A stretch of 64,000 nucleotides of DNA from Angelakisella massiliensis (GTDB lineage Bacteria; Bacillota; Clostridia; Oscillospirales; Ruminococcaceae): positions 434,001-498,000 of the forward strand of contig NZ_LT629944.1 of assembly GCF_900104675.1 (NCBI RefSeq), read 5' to 3'. Under the pieces are notes generated by a model, which saw nothing but the letters and a program-made list of their open reading frames with translations, was not told the origin of the DNA and did no database searches. Below are positions 1-7,973 of the stretch, in pieces. The translations under genes and the position numbers were made by a program. Numbering within the stretch: position 1 is the first letter of the stretch; each line of letters starts with the position of its first letter.

Positions 1-1
1 T

Positions 2-145
2 GAGCATGACCAACTGACGGACTTTTTAGAGGAAGTCATCTCCAAAGCTCAGTTTCGTTACTGGCTTTTCGGCCATTACCATGACAATCGGATTTTGGAT
101 AAACGCTATGTTCTCCTTTGGGAGCAGATCGTCAGGGTGCTGTAG
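2..145 (+). CDS. Metallophosphoesterase, C-terminal fragment (5' end outside window)
   Basis: The first codons of the window are in an open frame that ends at TAG 143-145 and encodes about 47 residues. The fragment contains W-L-F-G-H-Y-H-D-N-R followed by a short strand ending EQIVRVL. A G-H-x-H motif near the C-terminus followed by a beta strand is the last metal-binding motif of calcineurin-like phosphoesterases, and the 'FGHYHDN' form is common in short Firmicutes members. The substrate cannot be told from this fragment, and the N-terminal metal ligands lie outside the window. Confidence 0.72.
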   Translation, partial: EHDQLTDFLEEVISKAQFRYWLFGHYHDNRILDKRYVLLWEQIVRVL

Positions 146-358
146 GTTCTTGAAATCCATAGCCTGGTATCTTTTGGAATGATGCCTCTGCCACAGTTTT
201 CCCCTTTTTCCAGGGCAGGACACTTCATAGCTCTTTCATACAACCATGTACCAGGGCTCTTGATGGCAAACCTTTCCCCTATTCTGTCCAACTTTTACAT
301 CGGTATCATGAATGGGGACGCGGCAATCCTTTTTCAGACAACACTGATCTATAAAAGC

Positions 359-389
359 AAAAAACCACCGGCTGAACCGGTGGTTTTTT
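359..389 (-). terminator. Rho-independent terminator of the mgl operon
   Basis: A perfect 7-bp stem (CCACCGG / CCGGTGG, 365-371 and 377-383) with a 5-nt loop is flanked by six A on one side and six T on the other, so it can act in both directions. It lies 17 bp beyond the mglC stop on the minus strand. The stretch 146-358 shows no gene I recognise. Confidence 0.88.
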
Positions 390-405
390 ATTTCGCAAAG
401 AAATA

Positions 406-2061
406 TTACTTTTTCTGAACGTACTTTAGGCAGTCCAGCATAACCGCAACGAGGATGATGATACCGGAGAAAACGAACTGGAGGTTGGTATCAATACCCA
501 GGGTGGTCAGGGAGTATGTAAGAGCGGTGAAGATAAAGACACCCACAACAACGCCGGAGATCTTACCGATACCACCGGTGAAGGAGATACCGCCCACGAC
601 GCAGGCAGCGATGGCGTCCATTTCCCAGCCCTGGCCATAAGCGGCGGAACCGGAACCCACCATACGGATGCACTCCAGCCAGGAGCCGAAGCCGTACAGG
701 ATACCTGCCAGAATGAAAGCGCCTACAGTAACGCGGAACACGGAGATACCGGAAACCGCGGCAGCCTCGGCGTTTCCGCCCACAGCGTACAGATTCTTAC
801 CAAAGGTGGTCTTGTTCCAGATGAACCATACAATGACCACAGCGGCCACGGCCCACAGAATGATGGTGGGGAATTTGCCGATTCTGGGGATGATCATGCC
901 GGGAATGGAAGGATCAATGGCACCGAAGGAAACGCCCTTGGTGGAATAAGTGACCAAACCGAAGATTACCAGCATGTTGGCCATGGTGGAGATGAAGGGG
1001 TGCATCTTGAACTTGGCGGTAAAGAAACCGGCAATGGTGGTAAAGATGGTGCACAGCACGATGCAGACGATCAGGGACAGGAAGACCCGGGCCATCACAG
1101 GCAGTGTGCTGAAGTCAAACACATGACCGAACACAGAACCGGTGTTGGGGCCATTGTGCATCACAATGGTGGCGGCTGTCATACCCATACCTACCATACG
1201 TCCAATGGACAGGTCGGTACCGGCCAGCAGGATCAGTCCCGCAACACCCAAAGCCAGGAACATTCTGGGAGAAGCCTGCTGGAGGATGTTGAGAATATTA
1301 TTGACTGTCAGCAGGGGTACATTCTTGACAATGGGGGTGATGATGCACAGGGCGATAAAGATGACGATAATGGCGATGTACAGACCGTTTTTCAGGAAGA
1401 AGTCCCGACGGTTGAAGGTGTATTGATAATTTTCCCACCGCTGAGCCATCATCTCGGGGAAGGTGAATTTGGACATCCGCAGCATATCGATCAGGTGATA
1501 CTTGTAATCGAAAGCGGCGTGACGGCGATCCTTGATCTGCTGCAGATCCTTGGCCAGCTGCATCTTGGCGTCAAACAGCTGGTTTTTGTAGACGTATTTC
1601 TCGTCTTTGATCTCCTTTTGATCGGTCAGCTTGGCAATGGTCGCCTGATGCTCTTTCTCCAGCTGCGCCACAGCGCTCTGGTATTTCTGCCGGGCGACTA
1701 CCTTTTCCTCCTGGCAGCTGGCCAGCACAGGCTGATAGTACTCGGTGTCGAAATGAGCCTTGATATAGCCCTCAGCATCAGCAATCAGCTTGGAAACCTC
1801 GTCCTTGTTCTTGGCTTCCACCGCTTTGGCGGCTTCCAGCTCCTTGTTCATCTTTTCCCGCAGAGCGGTCTTTTCCTCCTGGGTATAGATGCGGTCCCGC
1901 TTGAGGTTGTCCAGGTTGTTCTGGAGCTCTACCACCTTATCGGTACCGTTTTCCCGCAGGGCATCGATCTTTGATTGGATATTGCCGACATACTCGTCAA
2001 TAGGCTGGCGAAGCTGTGCTTCCTGCTCAGCCGTGAGGATTTTTGTCTTTTCTGCTACCAT
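406..2061 (-). CDS. mglC: Galactose/methyl-galactoside ABC transporter permease with long N-terminal coiled-coil extension
   Basis: Membrane permease of an MglBAC-type sugar importer, 551 residues. Residues about 220-551 are a normal BPD_transp_2 permease, with many hydrophobic segments and the conserved stretches LLAGTDLSIGRMVG and YAVGGNAEAAAVSGI. The first ~220 residues are hydrophilic, rich in E, K, Q and A, and look like a helical coiled coil; the usual family length is ~330-340. The start is supported by AGGAG 8 nt upstream of ATG 2061. It is the last gene of the operon, 15 bp after mglA. The extension should be cytosolic if the first membrane segment (about 222-245) starts inside. Its role is unknown; it might bind the ATPase or a regulator. 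Confidence 0.92.
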   Translation of the reverse strand: MVAEKTKILTAEQEAQLRQPIDEYVGNIQSKIDALRENGTDKVVELQNNLDNLKRDRIYTQEEKTALREKMNKELEAAKAVEAKNKDEVSKLIADAEGYIKAHFDTEYYQPVLASCQEEKVVARQKYQSAVAQLEKEHQATIAKLTDQKEIKDEKYVYKNQLFDAKMQLAKDLQQIKDRRHAAFDYKYHLIDMLRMSKFTFPEMMAQRWENYQYTFNRRDFFLKNGLYIAIIVIFIALCIITPIVKNVPLLTVNNILNILQQASPRMFLALGVAGLILLAGTDLSIGRMVGMGMTAATIVMHNGPNTGSVFGHVFDFSTLPVMARVFLSLIVCIVLCTIFTTIAGFFTAKFKMHPFISTMANMLVIFGLVTYSTKGVSFGAIDPSIPGMIIPRIGKFPTIILWAVAAVVIVWFIWNKTTFGKNLYAVGGNAEAAAVSGISVFRVTVGAFILAGILYGFGSWLECIRMVGSGSAAYGQGWEMDAIAACVVGGISFTGGIGKISGVVVGVFIFTALTYSLTTLGIDTNLQFVFSGIIILVAVMLDCLKYVQKK

Positions 2062-2076
2062 AAGCTTTTTCTCCTA

Positions 2077-3585
2077 CTATAGGTATTTTGCACTCAATCT
2101 CAAAAGCTCTTCCTGATTGGTCTCCTTGGTATTGACAATGCCGGACAGATGTCCGTTGGACATTACACCGATCCGGTTGGTGATACCGAGGATCTCAGGC
2201 ATTTCGGAAGAGACAACGATAATGGTCTTTCCCTGCTTGGCCATGTTGATGATCAGCTCATAGATCTCATACTTGGCGCCAACGTCGATACCTCTTGTAG
2301 GTTCGTCCATCATGAAGATCTGGGGTTCCCGCTCCAGCCATTTACCAAAAATGACCTTCTGCTGGTTGCCGCCGGAGAGGCTGGAGATCATGTCATCGGG
2401 GCCCATGCACTTGGTATGCATGGTCTTAATCTCTTTATTGGTAGCCTTTACCATCTTTTGGGTGGAAAGGGCCATGCCCGTTTTGTACTGATCCAGGTTG
2501 GCAATAGTGGTATTAAAGGTCAAATCGCATTTGAGGAACAGGCCGTTTGCCTTACGTTCCTCGGTGATCATGGCAAATCCATGATCAATGGCCTCCTTCG
2601 CGCTGCTGAAATTCATCAACCTGTTTTTGAAGTAGACCCGGCCCGCCGCTCTGGTACGGACGCCGAAGATGGTTTCCAGCAGCTCAGTACGGCCGGCGCC
2701 CACCAGACCGTACAGGCCGAAAATTTCTCCTTCCTTCACATCGAAGGTGACGTCCTGCAAATAGGGGGCATACTTTGTGGAAAGGTGCTGGACAGACAAA
2801 ATGGTGTCGCCGGGCTTATTGTACACCGGCGGGAAACGGCTCTCCAGAGAACGGCCCACCATGGCGGTGATCAGCTCGTTCATATTGGTGTCCTCGGCTT
2901 TCTTGGTCATAACCAGGTTGCCGTCCCGCAGCACCGAGATCTCATCGCAAATCTCGAAGATCTCATCCATCTTGTGAGAGATGTAGATCAAAGAAATTCC
3001 CTGCTCTTTGAGCATTCTCATCATTTCAAAGAGCTTGTCTACCTCCTGTACCGTCAGGGAGGAGGTGGGCTCGTCCAAAACGATAACCTTGGAGTTATAG
3101 GAAATCGCCTTGGCGATTTCGCACATCTGCCGCTGGGAAACAGACATGTTCCGCATCGGCTGAGTCAAATTGACGGTCATTCCAAGCTTACGAAACAGCT
3201 CGGAAGCCTTTTTCTTCATTCTTCCCTCGTCAACAACGCCCATGGAGTTGATCGGATAACGTCCCAGGAACAGGTTGTCGATGACGTTTCTTTCCAGACA
3301 CTGGTTCAATTCCTGATGAACCATGGCAATGCCGTTTTCAAGGGCATCCTTAGGGCCGGAAAAGCTGATTTCCTTGCCGTTTAAGAAGATCTTTCCCTCG
3401 TCCTTCTGGTAGGTGCCGAAAAGACACTTCATCATCGTTGACTTACCGGCGCCGTTCTCACCCATAAGTCCCATGACAGTTCCGCGCTTTAAGTCCAGGT
3501 TAATATGATCAAGCACCCGGTTACGGCCGAAGGACTTGCTCATACCGCGTATTGACAGGACAATCTCATCTTTCGCATCTGCCAT
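2077..3585 (-). CDS. mglA: Galactose/methyl-galactoside ABC transporter ATP-binding protein
   Basis: Cytosolic double ATPase of 502 residues that powers sugar uptake through MglC. The N-terminal domain has a canonical Walker A GENGAGKST (42-50) and Walker B VIVLDEPTS. The C-terminal domain has the degenerate Walker A GLVGAGRTE with R in place of the catalytic K, and a full LSGGNQQK signature. This asymmetry is normal for the RbsA/MglA/XylG family, and the length is typical. The gene lies between mglB and mglC in the same direction. GGGAG precedes ATG 3585. Galactoside specificity is inferred mainly from the neighbouring MglB. Confidence 0.95.
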   Translation of the reverse strand: MADAKDEIVLSIRGMSKSFGRNRVLDHINLDLKRGTVMGLMGENGAGKSTMMKCLFGTYQKDEGKIFLNGKEISFSGPKDALENGIAMVHQELNQCLERNVIDNLFLGRYPINSMGVVDEGRMKKKASELFRKLGMTVNLTQPMRNMSVSQRQMCEIAKAISYNSKVIVLDEPTSSLTVQEVDKLFEMMRMLKEQGISLIYISHKMDEIFEICDEISVLRDGNLVMTKKAEDTNMNELITAMVGRSLESRFPPVYNKPGDTILSVQHLSTKYAPYLQDVTFDVKEGEIFGLYGLVGAGRTELLETIFGVRTRAAGRVYFKNRLMNFSSAKEAIDHGFAMITEERKANGLFLKCDLTFNTTIANLDQYKTGMALSTQKMVKATNKEIKTMHTKCMGPDDMISSLSGGNQQKVIFGKWLEREPQIFMMDEPTRGIDVGAKYEIYELIINMAKQGKTIIVVSSEMPEILGITNRIGVMSNGHLSGIVNTKETNQEELLRLSAKYL

Positions 3586-3662
3586 TCTAGTTTCTCCCGT
3601 TATGCTTATTCACAGTTTCAGCAAAAAAGTCTGATCCTGCCGGATTTTCGTTGACAAGTGCA

Positions 3663-3731
3663 GTTGGGGAGAATTCCTTCTCCCGTACGGAGGATTTCCT
3701 TCTCCCGAACGGAGAATTCCTTCTCCCCAAC
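3663..3731 (-). repeat. Three tandem ~21-bp hairpin repeats between mglB and mglA
   Basis: Three head-to-tail copies of a ~21-bp unit. On the transcribed (minus) strand each reads GGAGAA-GGAA-TTCTCC or a close variant, a 6-bp stem with a GGAA (GNRA-type) loop; the middle copy has one mismatch. The outermost 11 bases at each end are also complementary (GTTGGGGAGAA / TTCTCCCCAAC). No U-run follows, so this is not a classical terminator. Its position after the binding-protein gene fits an mRNA-stabilising or processing element that keeps mglB above mglA and mglC. Confidence 0.8.
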
Positions 3732-3788
3732 AGCATACTGTCACTTATTCGTTAGTCAATTGGAGCGTACCGTCACGGTAACGCTGAA

Positions 3789-5105
3789 TCACTGGCTGAG
3801 CAGAGCAGTGTAGGAAGCCGCGTTGTCGGTCTTCACCATGTTGATGGCGAAAGCGTCGAACTGATCGGGGTTGCTCAGACGGTTGGTGATGTTGGCCTCG
3901 GTCTGGCCGTCGCCGCCGATGTACTCGACCTTCAGGTTGAGCAGATCGTCGTAGTTCTGCAGCAGGGGCTGATAGGTAGCGCTGAGGAAGTTATCAGCAG
4001 CGTTGTAGATGTTCAGCCAAACGTTCTTGGTGGGATGAGCAGCAGCATCCAGCTGGTTGGAAACAGGGGCATAAACCTTGGTGGAATCGGTGAACTCCTG
4101 ATAGTTGTCAGCGGTGACAGCCACGTTCAGAGCGTAGTAGGAGCGCTGATCAGCGTTGTAGTAGTAAACCTCATCGCTCAGCACGTTGCCGGCCTCGTCA
4201 GCGGTGCCGATACCGGTGTCGATGTCCACGCCGTCCAGAGCGTTGCGCAGTACGCGGAGGGTCAGGTAAGCCTGAACGTCAGCGTGCTGGCTGATGGTGC
4301 CGCCGTAGCCCTCTGCGATAGCAGCAACAGCGTCAGCGTTGGCGTCATAGCCGAAGGTGGGAACGCCGTTGGCCTTGGACCAGGCGTTGAACATGGACAT
4401 ACCCATACCATCGTTGTTGGAGGCGACGATATCGATCTGATCGCCGAAGGAGGAAGCCCAGGTGCCGATGGCGTTACCAGCGGTAGCGGCATCCCAAGTG
4501 GCGCCGGCGGAGTTCTTCATCTCCTGAGAAGCCAGCTCACGGACGATGTAGGTCTTGCCGTTTACTTCCAGAGAACCGTCCTTAACAGCGGTAGCGGTGC
4601 CGTCAGCGTTGGTACCAACGGGATCGCTGTTGATGACGCCGTCAACCTCAACGGCAGTGCCCAGAGCACGGCGGACGCCGCGGGTACGGGCGATGGAGTC
4701 GTTGTGGCCGATATCGCCGATGGCCAGAACATAACCGATCACGCCGTCGCCATTTCTGTCGATCTCATCAGCGTGGGCCTTGATGTAATCCACGATCATG
4801 GTGCCCTGGAGCTCAGCGCCCTGGTTGGCGTCGAAGCCCACATAGTAGGTGTTGTCGTTGAAGGTCAGAGCGCTCATGTCCAGCTCACCGGTGGAGCTGT
4901 TGGAGGGCTGACGGTTGAACCAGACAAGGGGCTTGTCCTTGTTGGCAACATCTTCAGCGGGAGCAGCGGTGGAAGTGCTGGCGGAAGCGCTTTCGGAACC
5001 GCTCTGAGCCGCCTGAGAGGAGGAAGCGGTGGACTCCCCGGAGGAGCAAGCCGCCATGCTCAAAGCCATCATGGCTACCAAAGCTAATGCAAGTGCCTTC
5101 TTCAT
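3789..5105 (-). CDS. mglB: Galactose/glucose-binding lipoprotein of the Mgl transporter
   Basis: Extracellular sugar-binding lipoprotein, 438 residues. It has a signal peptide with a lipobox ending M-A-A-C (Cys20), then an S/A-rich linker to about residue 50. Family signs are a sugar-contacting FNRQPS segment and an EF-hand-like calcium loop DRNGDGVIGYV followed by GHNDSIARTRG, as in enteric MglB. It is longer than the enteric protein (~330), with extra segments in the middle and at the C-terminus. It is the first gene of the transport part of the operon, has its own promoter upstream (5173-5201), and has GGAG 8 nt before ATG 5105. Galactose or glucose is the likely ligand; the exact preference is inferred. 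Confidence 0.93.
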   Translation of the reverse strand: MKKALALALVAMMALSMAACSSGESTASSSQAAQSGSESASASTSTAAPAEDVANKDKPLVWFNRQPSNSSTGELDMSALTFNDNTYYVGFDANQGAELQGTMIVDYIKAHADEIDRNGDGVIGYVLAIGDIGHNDSIARTRGVRRALGTAVEVDGVINSDPVGTNADGTATAVKDGSLEVNGKTYIVRELASQEMKNSAGATWDAATAGNAIGTWASSFGDQIDIVASNNDGMGMSMFNAWSKANGVPTFGYDANADAVAAIAEGYGGTISQHADVQAYLTLRVLRNALDGVDIDTGIGTADEAGNVLSDEVYYYNADQRSYYALNVAVTADNYQEFTDSTKVYAPVSNQLDAAAHPTKNVWLNIYNAADNFLSATYQPLLQNYDDLLNLKVEYIGGDGQTEANITNRLSNPDQFDAFAINMVKTDNAASYTALLSQ

Positions 5106-5172
5106 AATAATTCTCCTTTTGCCTGCAATTTGAACGGGACCTTATCTCTGCCGGTCCCATCTGGCACTATTA

Positions 5173-5201
5173 ATGCTAGAGGAAAATCAACGGAAAAACA
5201 A
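5173..5201 (-). promoter_or_regulatory. Probable mglB promoter with adjacent inverted repeat
   Basis: On the minus strand TTGTTT (5201-5196) and TAGCAT (5178-5173) are 17 bp apart, 70 bp before mglB. An inverted repeat GGTGAA-AA-TTCACC (5202-5215) abuts the -35 box on its upstream side, where an AraC-type activator would bind. The likely candidate is the response regulator encoded upstream. The -10 box is only a partial match. Confidence 0.5.
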
Positions 5202-5287
5202 GGTGAAAATTCACCGATGGAGGGGTAAAAAATTATGTGAATAAAATAATGTTCTCAAACTTGGAGGATAACATTTGTGCAAAATAT

Positions 5288-6268
5288 TCAATCCCACTGT
5301 TGTTCAAAGGCGAATAACGCCTTTTGGCTGTCCATGGTAAAAATATTGCTTTTGTCAACAATCTGTGTGGAAGTATCCACTGTCCGCTCCAAATTTCCCC
5401 CCTGTCCCGTGAGCAGTTTATAGGCGCTCTCCACCCCCAGATAGCCCATGGCATAAGGATTCTGCACAATCAGAGCATCCACCGATCCTTCCTGCAGAGC
5501 GTCGATGGTCACCACATTGGAATCAAAGCCCACCAGGAATATCTCCTCCGAAAGGCCCATCTTCTCCACCGCCTTTGCCGCACCCACACTGGTGGGTTCA
5601 TTGAAGGCAAGCAGCACATTGATGTCCGGAAAATTCTCCAGCAGGGTGGAGGTATCCTCTTGGGCATAGGAAGCCTCCGCCAGGGTATTGATAACTCCTG
5701 CGATCTCAGCGCGGCCGCTTTGGGTAAAGGCATCCACAGCACCCTGCTCCCGTTCCTGCCCGTTGGCGCTGCTGATGTCGTAGTTGACAATTCCTACTTT
5801 CAGCGGTCCTTCCACCCGCTCCAGGGCAGCCTGAGCCGCCATCTGACCGGCAGCGTAATTGTTAGTGCCGATATAGGTGCTCACCGCTTCAGAGGCCACG
5901 TTGCTGTCGATGGCCACGATCTTGACCCCGGCTTTGGCGGCGGAATCAATAGCCGCGGCGTTATTCTCATAATCAATGGCGGAAAAGACCAGCGCTTCCG
6001 CCCCCGCCGCTACAGCGTCGGCTACCATCTGATTCTGGGTCTCATAGTCCTCTTCTGTTTCCGGACCGATAATACTGAGTTTGATGTTGTATTCTGTAGC
6101 GGCCGCTTCCGCTCCCGCAAAAACCGACAGCCAAAATTCCGTTTCCGTAGATTTGGCCACCAGCGCCACCCTATGCTGTGTGGAGGAGACCGCAGCTGTT
6201 CCGCAGCCCCAAAGGCAGCTAAAAAGGAGCAGCACAGCGCAAAGGATCAATCTCCTATTTTGCTTCAT
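5288..6268 (-). CDS. Sugar-binding lipoprotein (LacI/RbsB-type), probable sensor for the adjacent kinase
   Basis: Predicted lipoprotein of 326 residues: hydrophobic signal, lipobox L-W-G-C (Cys22), then a Peripla_BP_4 domain starting HRVALVAKSTETEFW. The chosen start is ATG 6268, which has GGGAG 6 nt upstream; the frame stays open upstream, but that part lies inside the kinase gene. It overlaps the end of the kinase gene by 14 bp, so the two are co-translated. No permease or ATPase is specific to it. By analogy with clostridial XylFII-LytS systems, I infer that it presents sugar to the kinase rather than importing it. It could also be a second binding protein for MglAC. Confidence 0.85.
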   Translation of the reverse strand: MKQNRRLILCAVLLLFSCLWGCGTAAVSSTQHRVALVAKSTETEFWLSVFAGAEAAATEYNIKLSIIGPETEEDYETQNQMVADAVAAGAEALVFSAIDYENNAAAIDSAAKAGVKIVAIDSNVASEAVSTYIGTNNYAAGQMAAQAALERVEGPLKVGIVNYDISSANGQEREQGAVDAFTQSGRAEIAGVINTLAEASYAQEDTSTLLENFPDINVLLAFNEPTSVGAAKAVEKMGLSEEIFLVGFDSNVVTIDALQEGSVDALIVQNPYAMGYLGVESAYKLLTGQGGNLERTVDTSTQIVDKSNIFTMDSQKALFAFEQQWD

Positions 6269-7973
6269 AGTCTCCCTCCCGTACCTTGGGCATCCGTATT
6301 TCAACACAGGTACCCACATCCAGCTCGCTGGTAATATGCAGTCCATATTTTTTGCCGAAATAGATTTTCAGCCGGTCGTTCACATTTTTGATGCCGATAC
6401 CGGTACGGTCCTTGGGACCCCGCTCCATAATGGCCTGAATTTGTTCCTCGCTCATGCCGACACCGTTATCTTCCACACGAAACACAATATCGTCCCCATC
6501 CTGGTGGACACTGACATGGATATTTCCTTCATCCACCAGCAGGTCCAGACCATGATTGATGGCGTTCTCGATAATGGGCTGGAGCGTGATCTTGTTGCAC
6601 AAATATTCCAGACACTCCGGGTCCACATCAAAATCATAGGTAAACTGGTTTTTATAGCGGTATTTCTGGATCTGCAGATAGCTTTCCGCGTGTTCGATCT
6701 CCTTGGCGATGGGAATGAGCTCATGGCCCTTGCTGATGCTGATGCGGAACAGCCGTGCCAGGGCGTGCACCATTTTGACAGCATCAGCGTTGCGCCCCCG
6801 TTCGCACATCCAGGCGATGGAATCCAGGGTATTATAGAGAAAATGGGGATTGATCTGTGCCTGCAAAGCCTTCAGCTCCGTCTTGCGCAGGTTGATCTCC
6901 TCCTGGCGCACAGTGGACATCAGCTCCTGTATCCGCAGCACCATATGGCCGAAGGAACTGGACAGCTCCTGCACCTCCCGGGTGCCCCCCACCGGCCGGT
7001 AGGTAAAGTGATCGGCATCCTCCTCAAAGCTTTCCATTGCCGCCGCCAGTCCCCTCAGGGGCCGCCCCAGCAGGCGGGACAGCAGCCAGCTGGTCAGCAG
7101 TGCCGCCGCCAGCACAACAATGGCAAGGACAATGGACAGATGGATCATCTCCGTCACATTGCGGTTGACCAGCTCATCCACATAGCTGACGCCTACCACC
7201 CGCCAGTCGCTGCCTTCCACACTGGTGACGCAATAGATGACCGTGTCATCCACATAGACATTATCCTCCAGCTGGGCCAGTACCTGGGTATTTTCAGATT
7301 TCAGCCCCGAGTACAGCAGCTGCTGCTGAGGATGGTAGACGATATTGCCGTTATTGTCCACCAAAAAGCAATAGCCCCGCTGACCGATGCTGACGTTGTT
7401 GATATAACTGGAAATGCGGGAAAAACTGAGATCCAGCGATGCCCAAGCGGCTCTGCCTCCCGGAGAAAGGGGGGCGGTCATGGTGACCACCCAGGGGTAA
7501 TATCCCTCAAAAATACTTTCCACATGGGGGGCGGTCATATAGGCAGAGGAGGAGGAGCGGGCCCGTTCGATACTGAAAGAAAGATTTTCAAAAATCTCTT
7601 CCCGGGGCTGGCGTCCCAGGGACCAGCAATCCAGCAGTACGCCGCTGGGGGAATAGGTCGTCACCGCCACCACATCGGGCCGAAATCTCAAAAAAGCGGA
7701 CAGCAGCTCATTGCGGCTGTCCTCACTTTCCTGCATGGACTGTTCCACCAGATCCATGGCCTGTTCCATATCCCGCAGATAATTGCCCACTGTGTTGGAC
7801 ACCTGAGAAACGGCCTGGGCACTGCTGGTCCGGGCACTCTGTACCATGGCGCTGCGGTATCGGTTGAGAAAGAGCATGATACAGCAGCACAGGATGATCG
7901 CCACGACCCCCACCACCATGGATACCAGAATGGTGGTGATCCGCAGGCCGGTGCGGGCGCCTCCGCCTTTCAA
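6255..7973 (-). CDS. Sensor histidine kinase, YesM/LytS-like
   Basis: Membrane sensor kinase of 572 residues. A membrane segment (about 11-36) is followed by an extracellular dCache-like sensor (about 40-270), a second membrane segment (278-300) and a HAMP region. The His_kinase domain has the phospho-acceptor in QAQINPHFLYNTLD (His377), then an ATPase domain with IIENAINHG (467-475), DNGVGM (502-507) and GIGIKN. The start is TTG 7973, overlapping the regulator stop in the tetranucleotide TTGA. It most likely phosphorylates the downstream-acting AraC-type regulator in response to sugar bound by the neighbouring lipoprotein. Confidence 0.93.
   Translation of the reverse strand: MKGGGARTGLRITTILVSMVVGVVAIILCCCIMLFLNRYRSAMVQSARTSSAQAVSQVSNTVGNYLRDMEQAMDLVEQSMQESEDSRNELLSAFLRFRPDVVAVTTYSPSGVLLDCWSLGRQPREEIFENLSFSIERARSSSSAYMTAPHVESIFEGYYPWVVTMTAPLSPGGRAAWASLDLSFSRISSYINNVSIGQRGYCFLVDNNGNIVYHPQQQLLYSGLKSENTQVLAQLEDNVYVDDTVIYCVTSVEGSDWRVVGVSYVDELVNRNVTEMIHLSIVLAIVVLAAALLTSWLLSRLLGRPLRGLAAAMESFEEDADHFTYRPVGGTREVQELSSSFGHMVLRIQELMSTVRQEEINLRKTELKALQAQINPHFLYNTLDSIAWMCERGRNADAVKMVHALARLFRISISKGHELIPIAKEIEHAESYLQIQKYRYKNQFTYDFDVDPECLEYLCNKITLQPIIENAINHGLDLLVDEGNIHVSVHQDGDDIVFRVEDNGVGMSEEQIQAIMERGPKDRTGIGIKNVNDRLKIYFGKKYGLHITSELDVGTCVEIRMPKVREGDYEAK

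Noticed and set aside
3789-5105. Long plus-strand frame antisense to mglB (4035-5087), rich in V, G, A and S
   Set aside because: It is a shadow of the codon pattern of mglB, with no start site and no family similarity. Similar long antisense frames over other genes were rejected for the same reason.
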